Position numbers and translations under genes: made by a program. A stretch of DNA of 64,000 bases from Nitrosospira sp. NpAV. Lineage in GTDB: Bacteria; Pseudomonadota; Gammaproteobacteria; Burkholderiales; Nitrosomonadaceae. Under the pieces are notes generated by a model. The model did not search any database, had not been told where the DNA came from, and worked only from the letters and a program-made list of their open reading frames with translations. Positions 1 through 9,077 of this stretch are shown in pieces. Within the stretch, counting starts at the first letter, position 1. Each line of letters starts with the position of its first letter. The stretch spans positions 62,001-126,000 of the forward strand of contig NZ_JXQM01000007.1 in the NCBI RefSeq assembly GCF_000832065.1. Reading direction: 5' to 3'.

Positions 1-890
1 CGTCCGATATTGACACCCGCCGTATGGGTGGGGATCAGCGCGAGCGTAATGCCGAGATCTTTTTCGTCCCCAAGTAGTCCATCCGGATCATGTAGCCGGA
101 ACGCAAGTCCGAGCAGAGTCGCCACCGGACCTAAGGTGATATAGCGTTTTTCCCAAGTGACCCGCATACCCAGTACATTCGGATCGCCATTGAATTCGCC
201 ATGGCAGACAATGCCAAAATCGGGAATCGACCCTGCATCCGACCCCGCATCCGGTCCGGTAAGAGCGAAGCAAGGGACTTCCTGCCCTTTCGCCAGACGC
301 GGGAGGTAGTAATTTTTTTGTTCTTCCGTGCCGTAATGCAATAGCAGCTCCGCCGGCCCCAGGGAATTCGGTACCATCACCGATACCGCTGCGGTGCCGC
401 TGCGCGAGCCGATTTTCATCACCACCTCGGAATGCGCCAGCGCCGAAAAACCATGGCCTCCATACTGCTTGGGGATAATCATGCCGAAAAAACCGTTGTC
501 TTTGATGAATTGCCAGACATGGGGCGGCAGATCGTGCAGCTCGCGCGTAATGTGCCATTCGTCAAGCATCGCGCACAGTTGCTCCACCGGACCGGCAAGA
601 AAGGCTTTTTCTTCTGTGCTCAGTTTCGGCTTAGGATAGGCTAATAACTTGTTCCAGTCCGGCTTGCCGCTGAACAGGTCTCCGTCCCACCATACGGTTC
701 CCGCGTCCAGCGCCTCCTGTTCGGTCTGCGAAATCTGCGGCAGGATCTTGCGGAAAAATTTCAGCATACGATTCGAAATGAGGGCGCGCCGCAGCATCGG
801 GACGAATAGAATAACGCCGAGAACGACAACCAGTGCCAGCAGCACAGAAGAGATCAAGGTAATTTTCCCGCTTAAATTTGAAACAACCAC
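1..890 (-). CDS. fadE: acyl-CoA dehydrogenase, FadE type (N-terminal part, cut by window edge)
   Basis: Catalyses the first, FAD-dependent step of fatty-acid beta-oxidation. The minus-strand frame reads a hydrophobic N-terminal segment (about residues 10-30), then a stretch typical of long FadE/YafH proteins: [17 protein letters not shown], then [18 protein letters not shown], then the flavin-site region [13 protein letters not shown]. The reading frame is still open at base 1, so the C-terminal half lies outside the window. The start is uncertain: GTG at 890 is the first possible start after two in-frame stops, with only a weak AGGA upstream; a TTG at 857 is an alternative. The family and the membrane-anchor segment are clear. 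Whether it really degrades fatty acids in this organism is inference. Confidence 0.85.
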   Translation of the reverse strand, partial: MVVSNLSGKITLISSVLLALVVVLGVILFVPMLRRALISNRMLKFFRKILPQISQTEQEALDAGTVWWDGDLFSGKPDWNKLLAYPKPKLSTEEKAFLAGPVEQLCAMLDEWHITRELHDLPPHVWQFIKDNGFFGMIIPKQYGGHGFSALAHSEVVMKIGSRSGTAAVSVMVPNSLGPAELLLHYGTEEQKNYYLPRLAKGQEVPCFALTGPDAGSDAGSIPDFGIVCHGEFNGDPNVLGMRVTWEKRYITLGPVATLLGLAFRLHDPDGLLGDEKDLGITLALIPTHTAGVNIG

Positions 891-921
891 ATCCTATTAT
901 TGTAGGGGACTCCGAACGCGA

Positions 922-1281
922 TCAATCTTTTACGGCCGCGCCAGCACTCTTTAAACTCATTTTATTGTCCACTTTTTTAATGCCCTCGGCCATCCAGGCA
1001 AGCATGATGACGCGATCTATCTGAGTTTGATTATCCACCAAACCGCTCAGCATAACCTCGCCATCGTGTGCTTCGATTTTCACGTCCAGATTCTTGACAT
1101 TCGGATCGGCGCGCAATGCTGACTGTATGTTGCCGGCAAGCGTGGTATCGTCGATAACCGGCCCCGCCGGAGGGGTCACCCAGGACTCGTGCACCTTGTC
1201 CTCATGCCTTGTGCAGGCTGTGATGGAGAGAGCGCCGATAAGCATTCCGATAAAAATTATCCTTTTATATTTATCATTCAT
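922..1281 (-). CDS. BON-domain lipoprotein
   Basis: Small secreted lipoprotein of about 119 residues. The N-terminus has a positive charge cluster, a hydrophobic run and the lipobox LSITAC, so it should be lipidated on cysteine and anchored to a membrane. The rest is one BON domain (bacterial OsmY and nodulation), with the usual pattern of a short amphipathic helix (IQSALRADPNVK), the strand-turn VKIEAHDGEVMLSGLV and a closing helix. BON domains are thought to bind phospholipid or peptidoglycan surfaces, often under envelope stress. ATG at 1281 is preferred because GGGAG lies eight bases upstream; an in-frame TTG at 1296 lacks such a site. No function can be assigned beyond the domain. Confidence 0.8.
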   Translation of the reverse strand: MNDKYKRIIFIGMLIGALSITACTRHEDKVHESWVTPPAGPVIDDTTLAGNIQSALRADPNVKNLDVKIEAHDGEVMLSGLVDNQTQIDRVIMLAWMAEGIKKVDNKMSLKSAGAAVKD

Positions 1282-1351
1282 ATTTTTTTCTCCCAACTGG
1301 AGTTGATCAAAAAATCGACAATCACATCGACCCTTTATTGATAAGCCATGA

Positions 1352-2323
1352 TTATGAAACCAATGTCGTCTTCAAACCAGTGCCACGCAGATACTCCCAT
1401 ACGTGTTCCGGCAAATTTTCCATCAGGCAATCGAATTTCGCTATGCCTTGCATAGGACGCAGCCAGGTGAGCTGCCGTTTTGCCAGCTGCCGTGTGGCGG
1501 CGAGCGCCATTTCACGCATTTTGTCCAGGCTGATTTCATTGTTCAGATACATCCACACCTGCCGGTAGCCGACGCAGCGCATTGAAGGACTTTCATCGTC
1601 CAGACAGAATTTATCACGGATTGCACGAACTTCATCGATCAATCCCCGTTCGAGCATTTTTTCGAAGCGTTGCGCGATGCGCTGATGCAATACTTGGCGA
1701 TTGCCGGGAGTCAGGGCGACGCGAATCACCCGATAGGGAAGATAAAGATGTCTGGGTTTTTTCAGCGTTTCCGACATGGGTTTATCGGTGAGGTAATAGA
1801 CTTCCAGCGCACGCTGGATGCGCTGGCTGTCGGTGGGTTGAATGCGCGCTGCGCTGACCGGGTCAAGCCGCAGCAACTCGTTATGCAGCGCCGGCCAGCC
1901 ACTCTCTTCCGCTCTGGTTTCGATCAATGCGCGCAGCCGGGTATCTGCGGAGGGGAGTTCGGAAAGACCCTCCAGCAATGCCCGGAAATAAAGCATCGTG
2001 CCGCCGGCCAGGAGTGGAATATTACCCCGCCCCGTAATCTCGCGCATGGCGGCAAGCGCATGATTAACGAATTGCGCGGCGGAATAGCGCTCGTGCGGTT
2101 CGATCAGATTGATGAGATGGTGCGGCACCGCCACCATGGATTGCGCATCGGGTTTGGCGGTACCGATATCCATGTGACGATAGACCTGGGCGGAATCCAC
2201 GCTGATGATTTCAATTGGCAGATGTTTGGCGATTTCCAGTGCAATGCCACTTTTGCCGCTCGCGGTGGGCCCCATGAGAACAATGGCGGGTGGAAAAGGT
2301 GGAAAACAACTCTGCTCTGTCAT
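1352..2323 (-). CDS. miaA: tRNA dimethylallyltransferase
   Basis: Transfers a dimethylallyl group from dimethylallyl diphosphate to N6 of adenosine 37 in tRNAs that read codons beginning with U, the first step to ms2i6A, which stabilises decoding. The 323-residue protein has the P-loop GPTASGKS at residues 18-25, the conserved SVDSAQVYR segment near residue 42, the GTMLYFRALLEGL stretch and the RCVGYRQVW motif in the C-terminal half. The length is normal for the family. It is transcribed away from the neighbouring DAHP-synthase-like gene and towards the BON lipoprotein. hfq, often next to miaA in other proteobacteria, is not adjacent here. Confidence 0.97.
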   Translation of the reverse strand: MTEQSCFPPFPPAIVLMGPTASGKSGIALEIAKHLPIEIISVDSAQVYRHMDIGTAKPDAQSMVAVPHHLINLIEPHERYSAAQFVNHALAAMREITGRGNIPLLAGGTMLYFRALLEGLSELPSADTRLRALIETRAEESGWPALHNELLRLDPVSAARIQPTDSQRIQRALEVYYLTDKPMSETLKKPRHLYLPYRVIRVALTPGNRQVLHQRIAQRFEKMLERGLIDEVRAIRDKFCLDDESPSMRCVGYRQVWMYLNNEISLDKMREMALAATRQLAKRQLTWLRPMQGIAKFDCLMENLPEHVWEYLRGTGLKTTLVS

Positions 2324-2364
2324 GGATGAAACGCCAGATTTAACCGGATTGATTCGATTGCTGC

Positions 2365-2781
2365 TTACTCTTTATCTTTAAGCAGGGTTTTGAGATTTGC
2401 AAATGGATTATGCGTGGCTTGCGTTGTCTCTACATTCCCCGATGAATTGCCGCCGCCGGCGTTATCCAGGTATCGGGAATGCTCGTTCTCATGACAGTAC
2501 ACACATAGTAATTCCCAATTACTGCCGTTAGCCGGATTATTATCGTGATTGTGATCCCGATGATGTACCGTCAGCAACTGGACGTTCGTGTGATTAAACT
2601 CACGGGCGCATCGTCCGCAGATCCACGGATAAATCCTGAGCGCCTGCTCACGATAGGTTCTATTTCGTTGCTCCCGGTTGCGCCGGGCTTCGGCGACAAT
2701 ACGATCCAGCCTGTCGTTGTCCGGGGGAATTGATTTCGATGACATTTGAATCGGTAAGCCGGGGCAAACTTCAAAATCCAT
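2365..2781 (-). CDS. YajD-like HNH nuclease family protein
   Basis: Short HNH-fold protein of at most 138 residues. Two zinc-knuckle cysteine pairs (CGRC at residues 55-58 and CVYC at 93-96) flank the HNH core TVHHRDHNHDNNP and the segment GSNWELLCVYCHENEH. This layout, with the tail NPFANLK, matches the Escherichia coli YajD family, whose substrate is not established. Several other HNH proteins of this size belong to defence or mobile elements, but this one sits among core genes and has the YajD signature end to end. The start is uncertain: ATG at 2781 gives the ORF used here, while ATG at 2745 would give a length nearer to YajD. Neither has a clear ribosome binding site. Confidence 0.8.
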   Translation of the reverse strand: MDFEVCPGLPIQMSSKSIPPDNDRLDRIVAEARRNREQRNRTYREQALRIYPWICGRCAREFNHTNVQLLTVHHRDHNHDNNPANGSNWELLCVYCHENEHSRYLDNAGGGNSSGNVETTQATHNPFANLKTLLKDKE

Positions 2782-2909
2782 TTAAATACCACATGAAAAA
2801 GCATTAAACGCCATATTCGATTGCATGGCAAGCACCGGGCTTTTCGGTTAGAATCCAATTTTGCCGCCATGCCTTCCGCGCTGGTTTTGTCAACCCCCGA
2901 TACTATCCC

Positions 2910-4034
2910 ATGATTCTTGTCCTAAGCCCGGATACCCGATCTGACAGTTCCGAATACAAGCAGTTAATGGTGCATCTGGCTAACTTGCCGGGTATTTCCA
3001 CGCGCGTGCATAGCGAAGTTGGCGTGGAGCAGACGCTGACCGAGGTATATTTGATTGGCAATACCAAGGCGTTACCTGTTGAAGATATGCGAAATCTGCC
3101 ATGCGTCGAGCAGGTGGTCAGGATTTCGGAGGAGTACCGTGTTCTCGGACGGCACAAGGACGATCATCGATCTACCCACTTCGACTATAACGGCGTCCGC
3201 TTTGGCCAGGATACGCTTAATGTGTTCGCCGGACTGTGTGCGGTGGATACCCTCGAGCACGTTGAATTAATGATGCGGGCGCTGCGCGATAATGGGCAGG
3301 TTTGCACTCGTATGGGGGCCTATAAGCCGCGTACCAGTCCCTATTCGTTTCAAGGTCATGGTAAAGCGTGCCTGCCTTATGTATTCGAGCTCGCAGGGAA
3401 ATATGGCATCAAGGTGATCGCCATGGAAATCACCCATGAGACCCACGTGGAAGAAATTCGTGACGCGCTCTTCCGGACAGGCAACGCCACCGGTGTCATG
3501 CTGCAGATCGGCACGCGCAATACACAAAATTTCGAACTGCTGAAAATTGTCGGACGTCAGCAGGATTTTCCCGTGCTGATCAAACGGGGCTTCGGCATCA
3601 CCCTGGATGAATCACTCAATGCCGCGGAGTATCTGGCTTCCGAGGGTAACCGCAAGGTCGTCTTCGGGTTGCGCGGCATGAAAACCAACATGGCGGACCC
3701 TCATCGCAATTTTGTGGACTTTGCTCATGTGCCGGTAGTCAAACGGCTGACGCGCATGCCTGTTTGCATCGATCCTTCGCATTCGGTTGGCATGCGCGCG
3801 CCTTCGCCAGAAGGCATCCTGGATATCATGCATGTTACTGCCCAAGGTGTGATCGCGGGTGCCAACATGGTGCTGGTGGATTTTCATCCGGTACCGAATA
3901 AGGCGCTCGTGGATGGGCCGCAAGCCCTGCTGATCAAAGAATTGCCGCTTTTTCTGGAGGATATCCGCATCGCACGGGCGGCTTATGAACAACGCACGGC
4001 CTTGATCAGCCGTTATCAGGAAGCGGAATCTTAG
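2910..4034 (+). CDS. 3-deoxy-7-phosphoheptulonate synthase-like protein (type I-beta fold, altered motif)
   Basis: The 374-residue protein has an N-terminal ferredoxin-like domain (about 1-85) followed by an (alpha/beta)8 barrel of the DAHP/KDO8P synthase family, which condenses phosphoenolpyruvate with a sugar phosphate. The substrate-binding run GAYKPRTSPYSFQG (136-149) is intact. Presumed metal ligands are present: Cys110, His291 in DPSHS and Asp335, while the usual Glu is Asp324 in VDFHPVP. Odd points are GLC in place of the usual GPC before the barrel, and LRGMKT at 254-259 where type I-beta enzymes carry ERGIRT, so the active-site glutamate is gone. It may be the shikimate-pathway entry enzyme or a divergent paralogue with another aldol substrate. 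The fold is certain; the reaction is not. Confidence 0.75.
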   Translation: MILVLSPDTRSDSSEYKQLMVHLANLPGISTRVHSEVGVEQTLTEVYLIGNTKALPVEDMRNLPCVEQVVRISEEYRVLGRHKDDHRSTHFDYNGVRFGQDTLNVFAGLCAVDTLEHVELMMRALRDNGQVCTRMGAYKPRTSPYSFQGHGKACLPYVFELAGKYGIKVIAMEITHETHVEEIRDALFRTGNATGVMLQIGTRNTQNFELLKIVGRQQDFPVLIKRGFGITLDESLNAAEYLASEGNRKVVFGLRGMKTNMADPHRNFVDFAHVPVVKRLTRMPVCIDPSHSVGMRAPSPEGILDIMHVTAQGVIAGANMVLVDFHPVPNKALVDGPQALLIKELPLFLEDIRIARAAYEQRTALISRYQEAES

Positions 4035-4247
4035 AATTCTGGTCCGCATCGTCGCATCTCAAGACATTTCCGCAATCCCCTTTGCAGTCCCTGGTTTGCG
4101 ATCGCATGCCTAACCCAGTGAACCTTGATCCGGCAGTTGACCGCTCATTTGTCAACCTCAAATTGAATTTCTGGGACCCATACATGGGGCATTATTTTTG
4201 AATCCATCGTGAATATGGGGTATACGCATTAAAAACCCCCTCCATAT

Positions 4248-5168
4248 ATGAGGCATGGCATTTTAGCGCTGTTGTGGATATTGCCCATGTTGCCGTGGAC
4301 TTCTATCGGTCTTGCGAGTGCTATAGATGTCACGCGCCAGTCTTCGCCCCCCAATTTTCCACTCAGGCTGACGGATGATCGTGGACGTGACATCCGCCTG
4401 AATCACTTTGCTACACGTATTATTTCACTCTCACCCAATATCACTGAACTGGTATTCGCCGCAGGCGCCGGCGGCAAGCTTGTGGGCGTCAGCCGTTACA
4501 GCGACTATCCGGCGGCGGCCAAATCCATTCCGGACGTTGGGGATTCATCCAGTCTTGATCTGGAAAGAATTATTGCTCTCAAGCCTGATCTGGTGGTCGC
4601 GTGGCATAGCGGCAATTCCATTGCTGATATTGAAAAACTTGAGAAACTAGGGCTCACCGTTTTTGCCACAGAAGCCACCAGATTGGAAGATGTGCCACGT
4701 TTATTGCGGATAATCGGCACGCTTGGGGGAACCTCGACACAAGCGGAATCAGCGGCAAGCGCTTACGAAACAGAGTTGCGGCAAATAAAGCGCACTTACG
4801 TTAGCCGCCGGCCGGTCAAGGTATTTCAATTGATCTGGCATCAGCCGCTCATGACCGTAAATGGGCATCATATTATCAACGATATCATCGATATGTGCGG
4901 CGGCATCAACGTGTTTGCTTCCGCGGCTTCCCTCACACCGGTGATCTCCACGGAAAGCCTGCTGGAAGCCGATCCTCAGGCCATCATCGCCAGCGTATCC
5001 CTCGAAATCGCTGAAACTGGAATCAGAGAGCGCCTGTCAACCATTAGCGCGATCAAAAACAATCATTTATTTTTTGTGCATCCGGACCTCATGCACCGCC
5101 AGACGCCACGTATTTTGCAGGCGGCAAAAAAGGTGTGCGCGCAGCTGGAGGAGGTTCGGTCCGGTTAA
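4248..5168 (+). CDS. periplasmic cobalamin/iron-complex binding protein (BtuF-like)
   Basis: Substrate-binding component of an ABC importer. A cleavable signal peptide covers roughly residues 1-25 (hydrophobic [10 protein letters not shown], then LASA). The mature part has the helical-backbone metal-receptor pattern of Btu[43 protein letters not shown], and a C-terminal lobe with [13 protein letters not shown]. Family members carry vitamin B12 or Fe-siderophores in the periplasm to a membrane permease. No permease or ATPase gene is adjacent, so it stands alone. A B12 role would fit the cobalamin-dependent MetH encoded further along, but this is inference. The 210 bases upstream show no recognisable cobalamin riboswitch. 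Confidence 0.8.
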   Translation: MRHGILALLWILPMLPWTSIGLASAIDVTRQSSPPNFPLRLTDDRGRDIRLNHFATRIISLSPNITELVFAAGAGGKLVGVSRYSDYPAAAKSIPDVGDSSSLDLERIIALKPDLVVAWHSGNSIADIEKLEKLGLTVFATEATRLEDVPRLLRIIGTLGGTSTQAESAASAYETELRQIKRTYVSRRPVKVFQLIWHQPLMTVNGHHIINDIIDMCGGINVFASAASLTPVISTESLLEADPQAIIASVSLEIAETGIRERLSTISAIKNNHLFFVHPDLMHRQTPRILQAAKKVCAQLEEVRSG

Positions 5169-5237
5169 GGAGCTCCGGCGAGCAGACTCTCTCCTGGACA
5201 TTGAAACGAAAAAATAGCACTTTTGCAGTCAATTTTT

Positions 5238-5265
5238 TTCAAGTCCGGCAGCCTGCTAGTATAAT
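5238..5265 (+). promoter_or_regulatory. possible sigma-70 promoter for ispH
   Basis: A perfect -10 hexamer TATAAT lies at 5260-5265, preceded by a weak -35 (TTCAAG at 5238-5243) at 16 bases spacing. It lies about 120 bases before the ispH start, in the 215-base gap after the btuF-like gene. Inferred from sequence only. Confidence 0.4.
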
Positions 5266-5383
5266 GATTCGTCGGCTTTTGTCATGGATTAAAGGTACAC
5301 TATTGCATATTGCGAAGGAGTGCGCGTTGGAACACACACAGTATCGGCGCTCAAATGAAGATGGTTTTTATGGAGAACGACCA

Positions 5384-6328
5384 ATGATCAAGGTATTGCT
5401 TGCAAATCCCAGAGGTTTTTGCGCCGGCGTGGATCGCGCTATCGAGATTGTCGAGCGGGCACTGGCCATGCATGGGGCACCGATTTATGTCCGTCACGAG
5501 GTGGTGCATAACCGTTTCGTGGTCGAGAATCTGGAAAAAAAAGGAGCCGTATTTGTTGAGAATCTCGATGAAGTTCCTGTTGGCAGCATTTTAATTTTTA
5601 GTGCCCACGGTGTTTCCCATGAAGTGCGGCGAGAGGCCGAGGCGCAACAGTTCAAGGTATTCGATGCGACCTGTCCACTGGTGACCAAAGTTCATATTGA
5701 AGTGGCGAAGATGCGCGAGCAGGGCAGGGAAATCATCATGATCGGCCACCAAGGTCATCCTGAGGTGGAAGGCACCATGGGCCAGGCTGAAGGGGACGGG
5801 CCTTGCATGTATCTGGTGGAAACAGAGGAAGATGTCGACAATTTGCAGGTTAAGGATCCGACTCATCTGGCCTATGTCACCCAGACCACGCTGTCGGTGG
5901 ATGATGCAACGCGGGTGATCAATGCTCTGAAGAAACGCTTCCCAAAAATAACCGGGCCGAAAAAGGACGATATTTGCTATGCCACGCAAAACCGTCAGGA
6001 TGCGGTCAAGATGATGGTAAAACAATGCGATCTGGTGATCGTCGTGGGTTCCCCCAATAGTTCAAATTCCAATCGGTTGTGCGAGGTCGCACGAAACGCC
6101 GGTGTGGATGCGTTCATGATAGATCGTGCCGAGCAATTACAGGAAAGCTGGCTGGAGGAGAAGGATCGAATTGGCATTACAGCTGGCGCTTCCGCGCCGG
6201 AAGTGCTCGTACAGGAAGTCATCTCACGCCTCAGGCAGATTGGAGCCGGACAGGCTGGCAGGGAAGTGGTGGTAGAGGAACTCAGCGGTGTGGTTGAATC
6301 GGTGGTATTTCCGCTGCCTAAAAATTGA
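5384..6328 (+). CDS. ispH: 4-hydroxy-3-methylbut-2-enyl diphosphate reductase
   Basis: Last enzyme of the MEP isoprenoid pathway, converting HMBPP to IPP and DMAPP with an iron-sulfur cluster. From ATG 5384 the protein is 314 residues, the family length. All three cluster cysteines are present: Cys13 in PRGFCAG, Cys97 in DATCPLV and Cys198 in [10 protein letters not shown]. The catalytic glutamate lies in [10 protein letters not shown] (residues 125-134), and [13 protein letters not shown] is in the third domain. The reading frame extends upstream to 5135, but ATG 5384 is chosen because GGAG lies eight bases before it and family homology starts at [15 protein letters not shown]. The fkpB/slpA gene that often precedes ispH is absent. 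Confidence 0.97.
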   Translation: MIKVLLANPRGFCAGVDRAIEIVERALAMHGAPIYVRHEVVHNRFVVENLEKKGAVFVENLDEVPVGSILIFSAHGVSHEVRREAEAQQFKVFDATCPLVTKVHIEVAKMREQGREIIMIGHQGHPEVEGTMGQAEGDGPCMYLVETEEDVDNLQVKDPTHLAYVTQTTLSVDDATRVINALKKRFPKITGPKKDDICYATQNRQDAVKMMVKQCDLVIVVGSPNSSNSNRLCEVARNAGVDAFMIDRAEQLQESWLEEKDRIGITAGASAPEVLVQEVISRLRQIGAGQAGREVVVEELSGVVESVVFPLPKN

Positions 6329-6573
6329 TGGATCCGGATGTCAGACCTCTAAGCAAGCTTCGCGACCCTATTTCCGCAATTTGAGGGAGCGATTGGTAAT
6401 CGCTGCTGTGGCGGGACCCATACCGGCTGCCGGGAGGACGGTGACATCACTATCGCCAGGTATACTGCCGGATGCGTGCTTACCTGTGCCGGGCCATGGA
6501 CTCCAAGGAACTTATTCAGGGTTGCCTTACTAGTCTTCTTCAAACCACCCTCAGGCTTACCCTCGGAATATCG
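6329..6573. other. gap between ispH and kdsC without a recognised gene
   Basis: About 245 bases where many proteobacteria carry kdsD before kdsC. I see no coding frame resembling a sugar isomerase and no convincing terminator. It presumably contains the promoter of the kdsC-lptCAB operon. Confidence 0.5.
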
Positions 6574-7098
6574 ATGCAACATATACTGGAAAGAGCGAAA
6601 AGAATCCGCGCAGTTGCCTTCGACGTGGATGGAGTGCTTACCGATGGGAGTCTCTATCTTACGGATAGCGGTGAGGAGATCAAAGCGTTTAATAGCCACG
6701 ACGGTCACGGCATAAAAATGCTCAAGGCAAGTGGCGTCAAGATTGCCCTTATTACCGGTAGAGAATCCCGCTGCGTCGCTTTGAAAGCGAAAGACTGGGG
6801 TGTTACGCTCGTTTACCAGGATGCGAAAGTCAAGCTGCCCGCATTCGAAGCATTATTGAAGGAACTGGAACTGGACGCTTCCGCCTGCGCCTACGTGGGT
6901 GACGATCTAATAGATTTACCGGTAATGTTGCGCTGCGGCCTGGCCATTTGTGTGCCGGCCGCACCCGCGCTGGTGAAAAGGCACGCGCATTATGTCACTT
7001 GCCTCGAGGGCGGACGTGGCGCGGTGCGGGAGATCTGCGAAATGATAATGCAGGCGCAGGATACACTGGATACCCATTTGGCGACGTACCTTAAATGA
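6574..7098 (+). CDS. kdsC: 3-deoxy-D-manno-octulosonate 8-phosphate phosphatase
   Basis: HAD-superfamily phosphatase that removes the phosphate from KDO-8-P to give KDO for lipopolysaccharide inner core. From ATG 6574 it has 174 residues, the family size, with HAD motif I (AFDVDGVLTDG, residues 15-25), motif II (ALITGRES) and motif III (YVGDDLIDLPVM). The longer frame beginning at 6472 would add 34 unconserved residues, so the internal ATG is preferred although its ribosome site (CGGA) is weak. The stop codon overlaps the lptC start (ATGA at 7095-7098), so the two are translationally coupled. kdsD, the isomerase usually directly upstream, is missing. Confidence 0.95.
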   Translation: MQHILERAKRIRAVAFDVDGVLTDGSLYLTDSGEEIKAFNSHDGHGIKMLKASGVKIALITGRESRCVALKAKDWGVTLVYQDAKVKLPAFEALLKELELDASACAYVGDDLIDLPVMLRCGLAICVPAAPALVKRHAHYVTCLEGGRGAVREICEMIMQAQDTLDTHLATYLK

Positions 7099-7670
7099 TC
7101 GGCCGGCTGCTTCCCGGATTTCCTCTCCTTCTGGCAACTTTGCTGGCGGCGCTGCTGTTGTGGCTGAACCAATCGGTGCGTGCGCCTTCCCCGATCCAGG
7201 ATGGAAGCTCGCGTCGCGCCGAGCCCGATTACATGATAGAAAATTTCTCCGCAGTTCGCATGGATCGGGACGGCATTACGCGTCACTTGCTTTCAGCAAA
7301 AAAAATGGTGCACTATCCGGACGATGATACCACTGATCTGGAATATCCCCATTTTATCAATACCGAGCCTGGCAAACCGGCGATGCAAGTGGACGCGGAC
7401 CAGGCAAAGATGACCGCCAACAGCGAGGACATTTATTTATCGGGTAACGTCAGGATACTGCGGAGTGCGGGTAAAGGCCGGGGAGAAACAGCCATGACCA
7501 CCAGTTTCTTGCATCTCCTTCCTGATGACGGAATTGCCAAAACCGACAGGCCGGTGGTTATTACCGAAGCGAATGCCGTCATTAAAGCGGTCGGGATGGA
7601 AGTCAGTAACCGTACCCAGGTTACCCGGTTATTGTCACAGGTCAGAGTTGTCCATGCCAAAACGCGTTAG
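7095..7670 (+). CDS. lptC: LPS export protein LptC
   Basis: Bitopic inner-membrane protein that passes lipopolysaccharide from the LptBFG transporter to LptA in the periplasm. The 191-residue protein starts with a single membrane anchor (LLLATLLAALLLWLN, about residues 10-24), followed by a beta-jellyroll domain containing DYMIENFSAVRMDRDG, the conserved YPDDDTTDLEYPHF stretch and MTANSEDIYLSGNVRI. It overlaps the end of kdsC by four bases and is followed at once by lptA and lptB, the usual order. Identification rests on size, anchor, sequence pattern and position. Confidence 0.92.
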   Translation: MIGRLLPGFPLLLATLLAALLLWLNQSVRAPSPIQDGSSRRAEPDYMIENFSAVRMDRDGITRHLLSAKKMVHYPDDDTTDLEYPHFINTEPGKPAMQVDADQAKMTANSEDIYLSGNVRILRSAGKGRGETAMTTSFLHLLPDDGIAKTDRPVVITEANAVIKAVGMEVSNRTQVTRLLSQVRVVHAKTR

Positions 7671-7733
7671 TGCGGTGCGTCAGACGCCTTGCAGCTATTT
7701 CCTGTCATGTATGAGCGTATCGGCGAGAAGAGG

Positions 7734-8282
7734 ATGAAGCTCCGCGCCGACACATTTCTTTTGATCACGGTAGCCATGTTGTTTACGGGATCGGTACTGG
7801 CCGAGCGTGCGGATCGCGATAAACCCATCCATCTGGAATCCGATCAGGCCACCGTGCAGGATGCCAACAAGCTTGCCACCTTTACCGGCAATGTGGTGTT
7901 CACACAGGGTACGCTGGTCATCCGCGCTGACAAGATGACGGTGAAAGAAGATGCCAACGGTTTTCAATATGCCACCGCTTTCGGTAATCTCGCCAGCTTT
8001 CGGCAGAAGCGCGATGGCAAGGATGATTACATCGAGGGCTGGAGCGAACGTATGGAATATGATGGCAAGGCTGACAAGGTCCAGCTTTTCAAGAAAGCAA
8101 GATTGAAAAGAGGGCACGATGAAGTTCATGGAGACTATATTGCCTACGATGCGATCAATGAATTTTTTCAGGTCACGAGCAACAACAATGGGACGAGCAC
8201 TCAAACAAATGCCGATGGGCGAGTGCGGGCGGTAATTCAGCCGAAGAAAAAGGAACCGAACCCGAAGGATGAGAGTCCATAG
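7734..8282 (+). CDS. lptA: lipopolysaccharide transport periplasmic protein LptA
   Basis: Periplasmic bridge protein that forms the filament moving LPS to the outer membrane. About 182 residues from ATG 7734, with a clear Sec signal peptide (LLITVAMLFTGSVLA, cleaved after about residue 23) and the OstA/LptA beta-jellyroll: KPIHLESDQATVQDANKLATFTGNVVFTQGTL. The frame could extend to a TTG at 7689, but that would put 15 residues before the signal peptide, so ATG 7734 is preferred. The C-terminal tail is charged (KKKEPNPKDE). It follows lptC and precedes lptB, completing the transport module except for lptFG. Confidence 0.93.
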   Translation: MKLRADTFLLITVAMLFTGSVLAERADRDKPIHLESDQATVQDANKLATFTGNVVFTQGTLVIRADKMTVKEDANGFQYATAFGNLASFRQKRDGKDDYIEGWSERMEYDGKADKVQLFKKARLKRGHDEVHGDYIAYDAINEFFQVTSNNNGTSTQTNADGRVRAVIQPKKKEPNPKDESP

Positions 8283-8303
8283 CGTCGCAACGCCGTCCCC
8301 GAA

Positions 8304-9026
8304 ATGAGTGAGCTAAGAGCAGGTAATTTAAAAAAGCGTTATAAGTCTCGCACAGTTGTGCAGGATGTATCGCTTTCCGTCAATAGCGGTGAAGTGGTCG
8401 GTTTGCTCGGGCCGAACGGCGCCGGAAAAACCACTTGTTTTTATATGATGGTTGGATTGGTGCCTTTGGATGGGGGCGGCATATACCTCGACGGGCGCGA
8501 TTTGACCCAGTTGCCGATTCATCAGCGCGCGCGTCTGGGTTTGAGCTACCTGCCGCAGGAGGCCTCGATCTTCCGGCGGCTTTCCGTGGCTGACAATATT
8601 CGCGCCGTGCTGGAATTGAAGAATTACACAGCCGATGAAATGCAGCAGCGTCTGGACGGTCTGCTGCATGATCTGCATATCAGCCATATTCGTACCAGTC
8701 AGGGTATCAGTTTGTCTGGTGGTGAGCGCCGACGTGTGGAAATTGCCAGGGCGCTCGCAACACAGCCACGGTTCATCCTGCTGGATGAACCATTTGCCGG
8801 AGTGGATCCCATCGCCGTATTGGATATCCAGAAAATTATCCAGTTTCTCAAGGAACGCGACATCGGTGTTCTCATTACCGACCATAACGTGAGGGAAACA
8901 CTGGGGATTTGTGATCGCGCCTACATCATCAGTGATGGTATGGTGCTGGCGAGCGGTAAGCCTGATGAAATCATCTATAATGAAGATGTGAGAAAAGTCT
9001 ATCTGGGAGAACATTTCCGGCTGTGA
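8304..9026 (+). CDS. lptB: LPS export ABC transporter ATP-binding protein
   Basis: Cytoplasmic ATPase of the LptB2FG complex that extracts lipopolysaccharide from the inner membrane. 240 residues with Walker [10 protein letters not shown] (36-44), a Q-loop in [13 protein letters not shown], the signature [15 protein letters not shown] and Walker [19 protein letters not shown], then the switch histidine in ITDHNVRET. The Phe-Arg-Arg-Leu after the Q-loop and the C-terminal YLGEHFRL are typical of LptB. It sits directly after lptA and before rpoN, the arrangement found in many proteobacteria. Confidence 0.97.
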   Translation: MSELRAGNLKKRYKSRTVVQDVSLSVNSGEVVGLLGPNGAGKTTCFYMMVGLVPLDGGGIYLDGRDLTQLPIHQRARLGLSYLPQEASIFRRLSVADNIRAVLELKNYTADEMQQRLDGLLHDLHISHIRTSQGISLSGGERRRVEIARALATQPRFILLDEPFAGVDPIAVLDIQKIIQFLKERDIGVLITDHNVRETLGICDRAYIISDGMVLASGKPDEIIYNEDVRKVYLGEHFRL

Positions 9027-9077
9027 AAATGAGGATTCGACCTACGCGAATCTGGTTCTACTGTTGTTTTCCATACT

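Noticed and set aside
1670-2329. 219-residue plus-strand frame opposite miaA
   Set aside because: Mirror frame of a certain gene. Similar long antisense frames opposite hemW (19402-20103), metH and purD were dismissed for the same reason.
4035-4247. possible cobalamin riboswitch before the BtuF-like gene
   Set aside because: No B12-box-like sequence or matching fold could be seen; the same holds upstream of metH.
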